From a virus, in the IMG/VR virus record IMGVR_UViG_3300025508_002497, positions 33,164 through 97,163 of that record: a stretch of DNA of 64,000 nucleotides. One strand, given 5' to 3'. Both the position numbers and the translations under genes were made by a program. Positions 1 through 8,254 of this stretch are shown here, one piece after another. Each line of letters begins with the position of its first letter. The stretch's first letter is position 1. The notes under the pieces were generated by a model. It made no database searches, was not told the DNA's origin, and saw nothing but the letters and a program-made list of their open reading frames with translations.

Positions 1-374
1 TCAGGCATATACTGAACCGACTTCACGAGTTTATTGGGATCGACCTTTCGTTTGCGTCGAGTGATCTTAGACTTCGCTTCTAGAACTTCAATCAAAGAGT
101 CCAGATATTCGTCTAGTTTCTTCAACTTAGTAGTCGAAAGAAACGAGTAACCTTCCACCAAGTCCTCGTCGGTTTTGTTGATGGCTCCAGTGATCTCACC
201 TCGTACTTCAATGAAGTGATCTCTTAGGAGTTTGATTTCTCTTTTAGTTGGTTTGTAAGACTTGATCGCATTCTCGAAGTTGGGCTTTCTAATCGAACCA
301 CCATCAGAGAGTTTACCCATATAATCGTCCAAGAATCGTTCAAGAATATTACCAAATTCGGTGTCTTGTTTCAT
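1..374 (-). CDS. Hypothetical protein, partial (C-terminus beyond left edge)
   Basis: The reading frame starts at the ATG at 374-372 and stays open to base 1, so the last part of the gene lies outside the window. The visible ~124 residues begin MKQDTEFGNILERFLDDY and are charged and predicted mostly helical, with a Lys/Arg-rich stretch (ITRRKRK) near the window edge. The start codon overlaps the stop of the methyltransferase gene by one base (TAATG), which implies translational coupling in one operon. I do not recognise the family. It is too short for the usual ORF listing only because it runs off the edge. Confidence 0.6.
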   Translation of the reverse strand, partial: MKQDTEFGNILERFLDDYMGKLSDGGSIRKPNFENAIKSYKPTKREIKLLRDHFIEVRGEITGAINKTDEDLVEGYSFLSTTKLKKLDEYLDSLIEVLEAKSKITRRKRKVDPNKLVKSVQYMP

Positions 375-1945
375 TATGCTTTCCGAAAAACAAAGATAGG
401 TTCATACTTCAAATATCTGCCGTTCACTTGACAGAAGTTTTTGCACTTTGGTTTGCCGTCTTCACCCACGCGGTTCTGACCAGGCATTCCTTCTAGTGCC
501 ATTTTCATTTTGTATTTATATTCTACACCAAGTTCACCCAGTATGTCAATAGAGTCTTGCTCTAAAGGCAGATATTCTCCCTTGATCAATATATCTGCAA
601 TGTTCCATAGGAGATAGCCGCCTGGTCGTAACCATTCAGCACAAGTGGAAAGTGTCGGTCGCAAGAATCCATCACGCCATGACTCATATGAACTTCCATA
701 CTTCTTGTAACTCTGGTTTTCATCTTCACTATAAGCCTCTCGATTAAAATAAGGAGGAGAAGTGAAGACCACATCAATCTCGCCTCTGTGCTTTTGAAAA
801 TCTTTGTCATACTGAATCTCCTCGGAACCTAGTTGGAAGACTTCGTATGTATGTGTGCTTGAAAAGAATGGGTTTGATCTGTATGTTTTTGTGTTGTAAA
901 AATCTGCGAGATCACTATAACGAGAACTTCCATCATTATTAAAGTTATCAGGATTGGGGTCAGTGCCAATGTAATGCAGAGTGCGATCATCACGGACAGC
1001 CATAGCCCCAAGGATACGACCACCCCAGCCACTGCTCGGATCATAGATCTTAATCGGTCTGTCTTTGATGTGGTTAGTGAATCGCTCATACAAGTATTTA
1101 GCAGTCATCGGTGGGAAGTTTACTGCGGGTTGAATGTAGCCGATACGAAACGACTTGAACCCGCCAGGAAAAATCTTCTTACCTTTATCATACAAACGAA
1201 TGGCATAGACAGACTCATCGTCCATGTTGTCGATGTCAAACGTCGAGTGGTGTCGATACTCCAGACGATCGCGGAACTCTTCGACTTCTTCTTTTGTTAA
1301 CTGAAGAATGTTTGTTTGCTCTACTTGATGATAGCCTGTATTCAGTCCTTCTCGGATCTTGACTTGTTCGAGCAGGAAGTCCTTGCCCGCAAACATCGTC
1401 GGATTCTCAAAAAACGCGAGGATCCAATCCCTAGCAGAATCAACAGATACAACGCTATGCTTCCTCGAACGCTTGAGGGTGGAGACAGCATGAGAATAAA
1501 AAGAGTCCCTACGAAAGTGCCGAAGAGAACCTTTATACACTCGATCAAAATAGTCTGGGTTGGCGACAAGATCGTAGATCGAGTGTCCATTGTCTTTCTC
1601 CGTATAGTTGATTCTTGTCTTAAACATATTGTCGAAGAACTGATCGGCTTCAACACCAAGTCGAGACTTGTTGATGATCACATCTTTCGGTGTGTCACTT
1701 AGTTCGTCATCGAACTCAAACTGATGAGCAGGAAACTCCGACATGCGGTTGAACGCAGTAACAATATCCTCTTCGTTCTTTCCCGTTCGAGGAGGACAGC
1801 CGTTGTTGTCCCACGCGGCAGTCAACTCTTCACGAAGTTGAATCACCCAATCTTTGAACTGATCGGGTGTCATCTCTAGAAGGTCTTCAAAGTTTACATT
1901 GACATCACTATTAATGATGGCATCATTTCGTTCGTAAAATCTCAT
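374..1945 (-). CDS. DNA methyltransferase-like protein with TSPPY motif
   Basis: A 523-aa protein starting MRFYERND. The start at 1945 is chosen because it forms an ATGA junction with the upstream PLP-enzyme gene; a longer in-frame version adds 19 unlikely residues. The C-terminal half carries an AdoMet-binding loop DPSSGWGGR (about residues 302-310) and a catalytic TSPPYF motif (about 395-400), typical of amino-methyltransferases of the N4-cytosine/N6-adenine type. The N-terminal ~280 residues are not recognised and may serve target recognition or a second activity. Inference: it modifies phage DNA, either for protection from host restriction or as one step of a larger base modification, given its operon with a PLP enzyme and a glycosyltransferase-like gene. 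Whether it methylates DNA rather than another substrate cannot be told from sequence. Confidence 0.75.
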   Translation of the reverse strand: MRFYERNDAIINSDVNVNFEDLLEMTPDQFKDWVIQLREELTAAWDNNGCPPRTGKNEEDIVTAFNRMSEFPAHQFEFDDELSDTPKDVIINKSRLGVEADQFFDNMFKTRINYTEKDNGHSIYDLVANPDYFDRVYKGSLRHFRRDSFYSHAVSTLKRSRKHSVVSVDSARDWILAFFENPTMFAGKDFLLEQVKIREGLNTGYHQVEQTNILQLTKEEVEEFRDRLEYRHHSTFDIDNMDDESVYAIRLYDKGKKIFPGGFKSFRIGYIQPAVNFPPMTAKYLYERFTNHIKDRPIKIYDPSSGWGGRILGAMAVRDDRTLHYIGTDPNPDNFNNDGSSRYSDLADFYNTKTYRSNPFFSSTHTYEVFQLGSEEIQYDKDFQKHRGEIDVVFTSPPYFNREAYSEDENQSYKKYGSSYESWRDGFLRPTLSTCAEWLRPGGYLLWNIADILIKGEYLPLEQDSIDILGELGVEYKYKMKMALEGMPGQNRVGEDGKPKCKNFCQVNGRYLKYEPIFVFRKA

Positions 1946-2709
1946 GCTCCTACATTCCAAAAAAGTGCGCCAGGTGACGCATGATCCTTGATAAACTCCC
2001 ACGCTTTTGCGTCGTAGGTTGGTGCGGACGGGAATGGGGGCAACACTTTGGTTGCTTTGTTGAAGGCGTATTTCGACTGGTAGGTCTTAGCCTTTCCGTA
2101 CTCGCCGCTATGTCCCACACGGACGCAGTGAAAGGAGGATCCTTGCCATGCGAGTTGTAGTCCTCTGGTGAGTGTTCCACTTGATCCTACCGTCCAAACT
2201 TCATCTGGACATACATCCATGTTACGAGCCACCCTAATGATGGAAGCGATAACAGTAGGATGGTCAAAACCAATAGGAAGTAATCTGCGATGCTTTGGAT
2301 CTTCTGCAACATAATCTCTTGCCCTTTTTTCGGTCACACTAAGCATCCCGTTTGGGATCCAGTGCATTATAGCACCTGCTTCGATTGCTTGCAACTGATA
2401 AGGGTGTCTTTTTTCGACAGCACGATCTGCCATGAAGATCACCGCCTTCTTGTCATACCTGCCACACAGATGTGCAAGTGAGATCTGAGCATAACCAGTG
2501 GCAGGTGAACTGCCATACACCCACTCATCAATCTCAGGCTGTGACTGGATCAGGTAGTCGGCGAATCGCATCTTCGACCCACCACCGATGAGATCATCAC
2601 GGACGACGAGGATCCCCTCATGCTCCTCCACGATGGGAGCAGGGAGGGAATCCGTCCAATCACCGATCATCTCTAAGTAGTCTTCTGCTGTCTCTGTGAA
2701 TAGACTCAT
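1942..2709 (-). CDS. PLP-dependent enzyme, tryptophan-synthase-beta fold (ACC deaminase / D-cysteine desulfhydrase-like)
   Basis: 255 aa from the ATG at 2709, which has GGAG six bases upstream; the longer frame to 2757 overlaps the previous gene and lacks such a site. Family features visible are the lysine in GGGSKMRF (K46, expected to form the Schiff base with pyridoxal phosphate), a Ser/Thr-rich stretch GSSPATGYA near residue 66, and a Gly/Ser-rich phosphate-binding loop VGSSGTLTRG near residues 174-183. Fold-type-II PLP enzymes act on amino acids by elimination, deamination or replacement. The substrate here is unknown and the protein is shorter than cellular ACC deaminases (about 330 aa), so parts of the usual fold may be trimmed. 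Its stop overlaps the methyltransferase start (ATGA). Confidence 0.75.
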   Translation of the reverse strand: MSLFTETAEDYLEMIGDWTDSLPAPIVEEHEGILVVRDDLIGGGSKMRFADYLIQSQPEIDEWVYGSSPATGYAQISLAHLCGRYDKKAVIFMADRAVEKRHPYQLQAIEAGAIMHWIPNGMLSVTEKRARDYVAEDPKHRRLLPIGFDHPTVIASIIRVARNMDVCPDEVWTVGSSGTLTRGLQLAWQGSSFHCVRVGHSGEYGKAKTYQSKYAFNKATKVLPPFPSAPTYDAKAWEFIKDHASPGALFWNVGA

Positions 2710-2719
2710 TTTTCTCCGA

Positions 2720-3538
2720 TCATAGATGATAACATAAGTTCCTACAGATATTAACATTCATATCATAATCATCGGTGGGATCTATTAGTGTCTGAACTTC
2801 ATTACCTACAAACTGCTGTATTCCATTTTTTCTAGCAGAGGCAGAAAAAGTTACATACTCCATTTGAACACCGTCCGTGGTGTAATCTAATCCTTTATGA
2901 ATTTGATCTGTTCTAATCATGTAACACATATGAACTAGATCAACAGCAAAAGTTCCAATAAGAGTTTTATTCCATATTGGTCTAGACATATTCTTATTTT
3001 CTTCTGAACCATCATAGTAACCATTTGAAGAACACCTCAAATAAAATCCTCTAGGAAAAGCACCATCATTATGCACCATCATAGGCGCAAAAATAGGTTT
3101 GTTTTCACGCACACAATACTTTATAGTTTCTGGTGGGAAAAAATTATCCCCATCACAAACGAAGTAATAGTCACACCCAGTATTTAAGGCATGGTACATA
3201 CTTGCATTTCTTATTTTCCCGAGTGTACTGAGTCTAATCCCACCTTCTGCGTACCACGCCTCTTCTCCACCGGGACCAGCCGAAACACCATCTAACTCAT
3301 GAAAATATTCTTCAAGAAAAGTTACCGAACGATACTTTCCAGACTCATCTATTTTTTTACACCAGTCTCTAAGTTTTACGTTGGTGTTATCACTATTGTT
3401 ATTTGTATGAACATAGATCGACAGATATTCAGGATCATAATCAATATTTTCTACGCACTTTAAAAACATGGACAATTTATTTTCCATGTCTCTTACTAGT
3501 ATTGTAATTTGCACTATTGGCATCAATCCTCTAGACAT
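2720..3538 (-). CDS. GT-A type glycosyltransferase-like protein
   Basis: 272 aa; ATG at 3538 preceded by GGAG at suitable spacing. The N-terminus (PIVQITILVRDMENKL, then IYVHTNNNSDNT) looks like the nucleotide-sugar binding Rossmann start of family-2-type or Anp1/procollagen-galactosyltransferase-type enzymes. A DxD-type motif, DGDN, lies at residues 129-132, where the divalent metal and sugar nucleotide would bind. It would transfer a sugar to an unknown acceptor: phage DNA, a virion protein or host surface glycan are all possible. It is the first gene of a tight set with the PLP enzyme and methyltransferase. AT-richer codon use than the two following genes suggests separate acquisition, but I did not compute this. 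Confidence 0.65.
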   Translation of the reverse strand: MSRGLMPIVQITILVRDMENKLSMFLKCVENIDYDPEYLSIYVHTNNNSDNTNVKLRDWCKKIDESGKYRSVTFLEEYFHELDGVSAGPGGEEAWYAEGGIRLSTLGKIRNASMYHALNTGCDYYFVCDGDNFFPPETIKYCVRENKPIFAPMMVHNDGAFPRGFYLRCSSNGYYDGSEENKNMSRPIWNKTLIGTFAVDLVHMCYMIRTDQIHKGLDYTTDGVQMEYVTFSASARKNGIQQFVGNEVQTLIDPTDDYDMNVNICRNLCYHL

Positions 3539-3566
3539 CTAACATCTCCATTATATGTTATTATAC

Positions 3567-5288
3567 TCATACTATCTTCAACTTACTAAAGTTATTCTTC
3601 TTATTAAATACCATCATGTTATTAAACTTATCTGCTAACTGATCTGCCTTGTGACTAATAATATAAACATTACATCGAGAGCCTAGGTTATGAAGTAGTT
3701 TCATAAACTCGTCTGTACCCCCTGAATCTAAAGACGAATCAAACACCTCATCAAGAATCAATAAGTTGGTGTTGGCACTGTTCTTCAACCTAGCAATCTC
3801 TCGCCATGTTAATAGTATTGCTAAGTCGATCCTAAGTTTTTCGCCTTCACTGAAACTCATATAACTAAAGTCATCTCGGTGCCTTGACTTGATAGTTTCA
3901 TTGAAGTTTTCGTCTAGATTGAACTGGGCAAAGAAATCCATAACAGTTAGATACTTGTTAATGAGTTTGTTCATGGTTGGGAGGTAGTGTCGGATGATCT
4001 TAGATTTGATCCCACTGTCCTTTAATAGTGCCATAGCATACTCGGCGAGAACCTTTTCCTCTTTTAGTTCTTGCTGCTTCTCTACTTGTTCCTTGCCTTC
4101 CTTCGCAAGATTCTTAAGGATGTCCTTCTCCTTGAGGTTCTCTTTATCGATGGACATGAGCCTACTATACTCTTTCTGGTTCTTCGTGATGTAACTCTGG
4201 TTGGCTCGGATCGTCGTGTTGTGGTTACTAATTTCCTTTTCTTTCTCGCGGATTCGGCCGAGTGTTTCCGTGTACTCATCTAACTTCTTCTCCACAGCAT
4301 CAATGCTTGTTTCATGTTCAACTCGAATTTTATTCTTCTCGTCCTGCTCCTCTGTAATCAACGAACAAATTTTATCCTTATGATCATCGGCGATTGGCTG
4401 ACGACAAGTCGAGCAGTTGTCATTCTCTGTATAGAACTTCATCTCTTTTTCTAGACGATTTAACATCTGCTCAGTCTGATTCAACTTCTTTGTCAGTTCC
4501 TTGAATGTCTTTTTAGTTTCATCCTGTTCACTCAGACCGAGCAACAGGCTGTCAACCTCTACTTGTAGAACCTCAATCTTAGATTCAAGTTCTTTGATGT
4601 TGTCTTCTGTGTTCTTGATGTCGGTCATGATCACTTCGAGGTTGTCTTCGTTTTGTTTCTGTAGCGTCTCGATCATTTTCTTGTGAACAGAAACCTTCTC
4701 CACAATCACTTCGATCTTTTGATCTATAATGCCAATACTTTCCTTCACTTCAGAATATTTACTTTTCATAAGTGTATTCATTGTGGAGAAAATCTGGATA
4801 TCTAGAATGTCCTCGATCACTTCTCTGCGATCTGCGGCAGGTAACTGCATGAAAGGAACGAATGATGAACTACCAAGAATCACCACCTGAGTAAATGACT
4901 TGTAGTTCATCTTCAGGATTTGCTCCTCAAGCATTCGCTGATAGTCTTTCGCCTTGGCATCCTGATGTAGCATTACATCGTTCTTGTAGATCTCAAAGAT
5001 CTTTGGTGCCAGACCACGACGAACCTTGTAGTCATCTTTACCAATCGAGAACTCGACCTCAACCACGCAATGCTTCTGGTTGATGCTGTTGACCAACTGA
5101 GGAATGTTTACCTTACGAAACGGCTTACCAAACAGACCGAATGTAATAGAATCAAGCAGGGCAAAAGACTTACCCTGACCGTTCGATCCTGACACTAGAA
5201 CCATAGAATATTTGTCGAGATATATTTCTGTGAAATAGTTTCCGAAAGAACCGAAGTTCTTAAATCGGACAGTTTTAAATTCAATCAT
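3567..5288 (-). CDS. gp46: Recombination endonuclease subunit gp46 (SbcC/Rad50-like ATPase)
   Basis: 573 aa, close to T4 gp46 (560 aa). Walker A is GSNGQGKS at residues 34-41. Long charged coiled-coil arms flank a zinc-hook CxxC (CSTC, near residue 290). The ABC signature FSEGEKLRID lies near 478 and Walker B LLILDEVFD near 512. With gp47 it forms the Mre11/Rad50-type complex that resects double-strand ends for recombination-dependent replication and helps degrade host DNA. Its ATG overlaps the gp47 stop (ATGA), so the two subunits are translationally coupled, as in T4. Confidence 0.95.
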   Translation of the reverse strand: MIEFKTVRFKNFGSFGNYFTEIYLDKYSMVLVSGSNGQGKSFALLDSITFGLFGKPFRKVNIPQLVNSINQKHCVVEVEFSIGKDDYKVRRGLAPKIFEIYKNDVMLHQDAKAKDYQRMLEEQILKMNYKSFTQVVILGSSSFVPFMQLPAADRREVIEDILDIQIFSTMNTLMKSKYSEVKESIGIIDQKIEVIVEKVSVHKKMIETLQKQNEDNLEVIMTDIKNTEDNIKELESKIEVLQVEVDSLLLGLSEQDETKKTFKELTKKLNQTEQMLNRLEKEMKFYTENDNCSTCRQPIADDHKDKICSLITEEQDEKNKIRVEHETSIDAVEKKLDEYTETLGRIREKEKEISNHNTTIRANQSYITKNQKEYSRLMSIDKENLKEKDILKNLAKEGKEQVEKQQELKEEKVLAEYAMALLKDSGIKSKIIRHYLPTMNKLINKYLTVMDFFAQFNLDENFNETIKSRHRDDFSYMSFSEGEKLRIDLAILLTWREIARLKNSANTNLLILDEVFDSSLDSGGTDEFMKLLHNLGSRCNVYIISHKADQLADKFNNMMVFNKKNNFSKLKIV

Positions 5289-6340
5289 ACAGACAACGAC
5301 TCCATATACAAATCACGAATCATCAGTTTTAATTTTGTCTTCTGCTCTTGGTTCAGTTCCTTCATATCTTCAACCTCATTCGATATGATTGAAACAGTAT
5401 CCAAAGACAGATCAACGTCCTCTTCAATTTCATCTTCGCCACCGAAGTCTTCGACTACCGTAACATTAGACACTGGTACATCATATAGATTATCAAGGAA
5501 CCTGTCAAACAAATATGGTTTAGTTTTATTGTCAACGAACAACTTGACATAGGCGTTTTTGTATTCGCCGAATGGGAACTTGCTGATGTCAAAGTCTTGG
5601 CTGTCGTCGTATGAGATCTTAAAGAACTTCTTTCGTGGGTTCTCCACAAACTCCAAGTCTCTCGTCTCTGTGTCAAAGACATGAAAGCCTTTTCTGTCGT
5701 TGAGATCACTGAAGGTAATCTGATATTGAGTACCAAGATATGTAACATTGTTCTGGACGCTACGGCTGTGGAAGTGTCCAGACAGAACCATATCGAACCT
5801 TCGCAAAGGTTCATCCGACATACCACCATCAAAAGGCAGTCCTCGCATCACCTCATACCCATTGAGTTCAAAGTGACCACAGATGATGTTGCTCTTTGTA
5901 TTCTTTAGATACTCTAAAGTCTTCTCACGATTCTCGCTGTTTACCCACGGAACCATACCAACTTTTACGCCATCAAATTCTAGATCAATCGGCTGTTGGT
6001 AGATAAAGAAGTTTGAATAACGATCACCGAACAACTCGTTAACCGAGTTAAGATCATTGGTATTCTTATAGAACGTATCATGATTGCCTAGAATACAATG
6101 AACGACGATGCCTTCACGAAGCAGTGGCTCCATGAACTCACTACGAACAGTATTCAGTGTATTGAAGTTGACAAACTTTCGTCTGTCCATAAGATCACCT
6201 AAATGAAGAACAGTATCAATGTTGTTCTCCTTCAAATACGGAAAGAACTGTTCACGAAAAAAGTCCGTGAAGTATTCTAGGAATATTTGACTATCTGATC
6301 TTGCACCCCAATGAGTATCATTTATTATTGCTATCTTCAT
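5285..6340 (-). CDS. gp47: Recombination endonuclease subunit gp47 (SbcD/Mre11-like nuclease)
   Basis: 351 aa, compared with 339 in T4. All metallophosphoesterase motifs are present: D8-T-H10, GD49, GNH87D, GH156 and GHFH (H189, H191). It supplies the nuclease of the gp46/47 complex. The start at 6340 has GAGG six bases upstream and lies inside the last codons of gp55 (23-base overlap), so gp55, gp47 and gp46 probably share one transcript starting at the promoter at 6907-6934. Confidence 0.95.
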   Translation of the reverse strand: MKIAIINDTHWGARSDSQIFLEYFTDFFREQFFPYLKENNIDTVLHLGDLMDRRKFVNFNTLNTVRSEFMEPLLREGIVVHCILGNHDTFYKNTNDLNSVNELFGDRYSNFFIYQQPIDLEFDGVKVGMVPWVNSENREKTLEYLKNTKSNIICGHFELNGYEVMRGLPFDGGMSDEPLRRFDMVLSGHFHSRSVQNNVTYLGTQYQITFSDLNDRKGFHVFDTETRDLEFVENPRKKFFKISYDDSQDFDISKFPFGEYKNAYVKLFVDNKTKPYLFDRFLDNLYDVPVSNVTVVEDFGGEDEIEEDVDLSLDTVSIISNEVEDMKELNQEQKTKLKLMIRDLYMESLSV

Positions 6341-6884
6341 TTACATCCTCAAAACATGAAGTCAAACCGGCTTGATTTTTCTTCTTACTCTTTTTAGGCT
6401 CAAACTTCTTCAAGTCATTATCATTTAACTGAAAGAACTCTTTCATTGCATCATTTGGATTCTTATCAAAGTAATTCTCCTTGAACCACTTGTGGATATG
6501 ACCAGCGTGATCACCTTCTTCAATCATCTTGAACTTAACGTATGACTGCTTCTTTTCTTTCTCGATACGTCTGAGAAAGGCATAGTAAATAATTTGAGTG
6601 AAATATGAGAAAGGATTCTTCGACTTCTCGGGATTGAAATTGTGTGCATATAGAATACAATTCTCAATCGCATCGCCGATCATTTCATCGACGAAGGAGT
6701 AGTTCATGAAGTTAGGCTTCATCGCAAGATTGGTTGCGATCTTGATAAAGCACTCACCGATATACTCTGTAATGGGAGGTTTGGGATCTCCGTTACTTTC
6801 GGCAAGGACTACCTGCTCTTTCCAGTCGGACATCTTATCGAAGAACAATTTGTTATCGATATAGTGGTTTGATTTCTTCGCCAT
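6318..6884 (-). CDS. gp55: Late-transcription sigma factor gp55
   Basis: 188 aa; T4 gp55 is 185 aa. The ATG at 6884 is preferred because GGAAG lies eight bases upstream; an in-frame GTG at 6893 would sit directly on that site. The central segment (NPFSYFTQIIYYAFLRRIEKEKK) matches the sigma-2-like helix that contacts RNA polymerase and the late -10 element. The C-terminus GLTSCFEDVNEDSNNK is where T4 gp55 binds the sliding clamp; whether the hydrophobic residues here do this is inference. It would direct host polymerase to TATAAATA promoters such as those at 13249 and 18281, together with the gp33-like protein at 59274. Confidence 0.9.
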   Translation of the reverse strand: MAKKSNHYIDNKLFFDKMSDWKEQVVLAESNGDPKPPITEYIGECFIKIATNLAMKPNFMNYSFVDEMIGDAIENCILYAHNFNPEKSKNPFSYFTQIIYYAFLRRIEKEKKQSYVKFKMIEEGDHAGHIHKWFKENYFDKNPNDAMKEFFQLNDNDLKKFEPKKSKKKNQAGLTSCFEDVNEDSNNK

Positions 6885-6906
6885 GTGAATCACTTCCTTT
6901 TGTCAT

Positions 6907-6934
6907 AATATACCCTCTAAAAAATTATTGTCAA
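6907..6934 (-). promoter_or_regulatory. Host sigma-70-type promoter for gp55-gp47-gp46
   Basis: On the minus strand, TTGACA at 6934-6929 and TATATT at 6912-6907 are separated by 16 bp. The expected start is near 6900, giving a leader of about 15 bases before the gp55 ribosome site and ATG. The -35 is a perfect consensus. The arrangement fits early/middle expression by unmodified host polymerase. Confidence 0.7.
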
Positions 6935-6942
6935 GTTTTTCC

Positions 6943-6970
6943 TTGACAGTTTTCCAAACCCCCATATAAT
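6943..6970 (+). promoter_or_regulatory. Perfect consensus sigma-70 promoter facing plus strand, antisense to HNH gene
   Basis: TTGACA at 6943-6948 and TATAAT at 6965-6970 with a 16-bp spacer point rightwards, although every gene between here and 53.6 kb is on the minus strand. The -35 box forms one arm of an inverted repeat (TGTCAAG 6929-6935, CTTGACA 6942-6948) whose other arm is the gp55 -35 box. Transcripts would start near 6977 and run antisense to the HNH gene; no ribosome site with ATG follows within the first 100 bases. Confidence 0.55.
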
Positions 6971-7016
6971 TCGACTTGTCGAGAGGAAAAGGGATACCTC
7001 CGGATACCGGATACTG

Positions 7017-7532
7017 TTAGGTTGGTATCCACCGTTTCCAAATACGAAGCAACTCATCTTGTATCTCAGCCAACTGCATCTCTAGATGCTTTGGTTTTCT
7101 TGGTTTGTTGATCAGGGGCATCTTACATTCTTTAGGTTTTCGATTTCCCTTCTTTGAGTTACAAGGCGCACAAGCAGTTGTAAGATTTGTCCAAGAAGAA
7201 TCACCACCTCTTGATCTAGGCATAACGTGATCAATTGTTAATGTCTTATTGTTTTTCGATTTCAAACCACAGTATTGGCAAGTCCAGTTATCTCTCTTGA
7301 AGATATTTCTTCTTGTGGGTAGATGTGATTGATGTGGTGTGAGAACATATCGAATCAGTACTAGTGCTGCGGGTAGTGGATATGTTCCCTTTGGTGTTTT
7401 AATCTTATAAGTCTTGGAAAAGGAATAAGGTTTTATTGCCTTTCCAGATTCTAAAAGTGCTACTGCTTTTTTCCAATCGATCACATTTAATACTTCCTCA
7501 GAAGCGTTCAAGAGCAAGACTTCTCGATCCAT
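7017..7532 (-). CDS. Free-standing HNH endonuclease
   Basis: 171 aa; start at 7532 with GGAG five bases upstream. The HNH/zinc module is complete: C85-x2-C88, then D101-H102 in TIDHVMPRSRGG, N116, and C121-x2-C124-N. The N-terminal ~70 residues (VLLLNASEEVLNVIDWKKAV) are the pattern seen in a widespread bacterial and phage HNH family. It would cleave DNA. In T4-like phages such genes can be homing-type selfish elements or packaging/recombination accessories. It is an insert between the Sm-like gene and gp55, with its own intergenic region downstream, which favours a mobile gene. No intron is visible around it. Confidence 0.8.
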   Translation of the reverse strand: MDREVLLLNASEEVLNVIDWKKAVALLESGKAIKPYSFSKTYKIKTPKGTYPLPAALVLIRYVLTPHQSHLPTRRNIFKRDNWTCQYCGLKSKNNKTLTIDHVMPRSRGGDSSWTNLTTACAPCNSKKGNRKPKECKMPLINKPRKPKHLEMQLAEIQDELLRIWKRWIPT

Positions 7533-7544
7533 GTGGTCTCCAAA

Positions 7545-8252
7545 TTAGTTAAGGTAATCGTCGATGTCCGAACTCCAGTCAGTTAATCTATTGCCAAAGT
7601 CTGGATGATTTTTATCATCCCCAGTGTATTCCTCTGTGATCTTTTCTGAGTTCATGTTCTCAAATAAGAACTCAGACATCTGATCAGGCTTAATGATACC
7701 CTGATCTAACATCTTCTTTAACATCTCAGGTGGAATCATTAGAGTCATCACGATGAACTCTTGCATTTCATCCTCATCTAAATCATCCAGTCCATCTACA
7801 CCATCAAGTTGATCTGCCAATTCGTCGTACATCTTTTTCATGGCATCGTCAACATTTTTGTTCACATCAAACAAATCACCCAAAGGATTCTTTAGTGGGG
7901 GTGAGTTTGGATTTTCTTCGTCATTGTAGTTGATTACATTTCTTTTCTTCTTGAGTTCTTCTTCCCTCTTCTTCTCTATAGTATAGAGTTTTTCTGTTTC
8001 CCCAGTGGGATTCAAAAAGGCAAGAATATTCTCCTGTTGAATTGTAATCTCATCACCATCAGCAAAAGCGGTCCAACTCTGAAGCATGGTAACGTCTTTC
8101 TTCATGCCGCTCATCGGATCGATTACTGATTGTGTTCTGAATAAGAAGGGTTTATGTAGAGTCAGTTTCTTTCGATCTGACTTTACAATCTTTGCTATCA
8201 CATCATCTCCATTTTTCAATCGGATGATTCTGCTCGTAATCTCATCAGTCAT
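7545..8252 (-). CDS. Sm/LSm-like domain protein with acidic C-terminal half
   Basis: 235 aa. The start is set at the second ATG (8252), since AAGGAG abuts the first ATG (8258) but lies six bases from the second. The first ~40 residues (RIIRLKNGDDVIAKIVKSD then LTLHKPFLF) have the beta-strand pattern of the Sm1 motif, and ENILAFLNPTGE may complete the barrel. This resembles the Sm-like proteins of marine T4-like phages. The second half is acidic and helical (GLDDLDEDEMQEF), ending in WSSDIDDYLN. A role in binding RNA, or in oligomeric scaffolding, is inference only. It is coupled to uvsW by the short overlap region at 8252-8258. Confidence 0.55.
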   Translation of the reverse strand: MTDEITSRIIRLKNGDDVIAKIVKSDRKKLTLHKPFLFRTQSVIDPMSGMKKDVTMLQSWTAFADGDEITIQQENILAFLNPTGETEKLYTIEKKREEELKKKRNVINYNDEENPNSPPLKNPLGDLFDVNKNVDDAMKKMYDELADQLDGVDGLDDLDEDEMQEFIVMTLMIPPEMLKKMLDQGIIKPDQMSEFLFENMNSEKITEEYTGDDKNHPDFGNRLTDWSSDIDDYLN

Positions 8253-8254
8253 AA

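Noticed and set aside
513-520. TATAAATA on the minus strand inside the methyltransferase gene as a late promoter
   Set aside because: Flanks do not match the 14-mer of the clear late promoters and it is about 140 bases from the next start.
1946-2002. Longer N-terminus for the methyltransferase (start at 2002)
   Set aside because: It overlaps the PLP gene more deeply and has no ribosome site, while the ATG at 1945 has an ATGA junction.
5455-5832. 125-aa minus-strand frame within gp47
   Set aside because: It is a shifted shadow of gp47, which carries all metallophosphoesterase motifs.
6885-6893. GTG start for gp55 at 6893
   Set aside because: The GGAAG ribosome site abuts this codon; ATG at 6884 has proper spacing.
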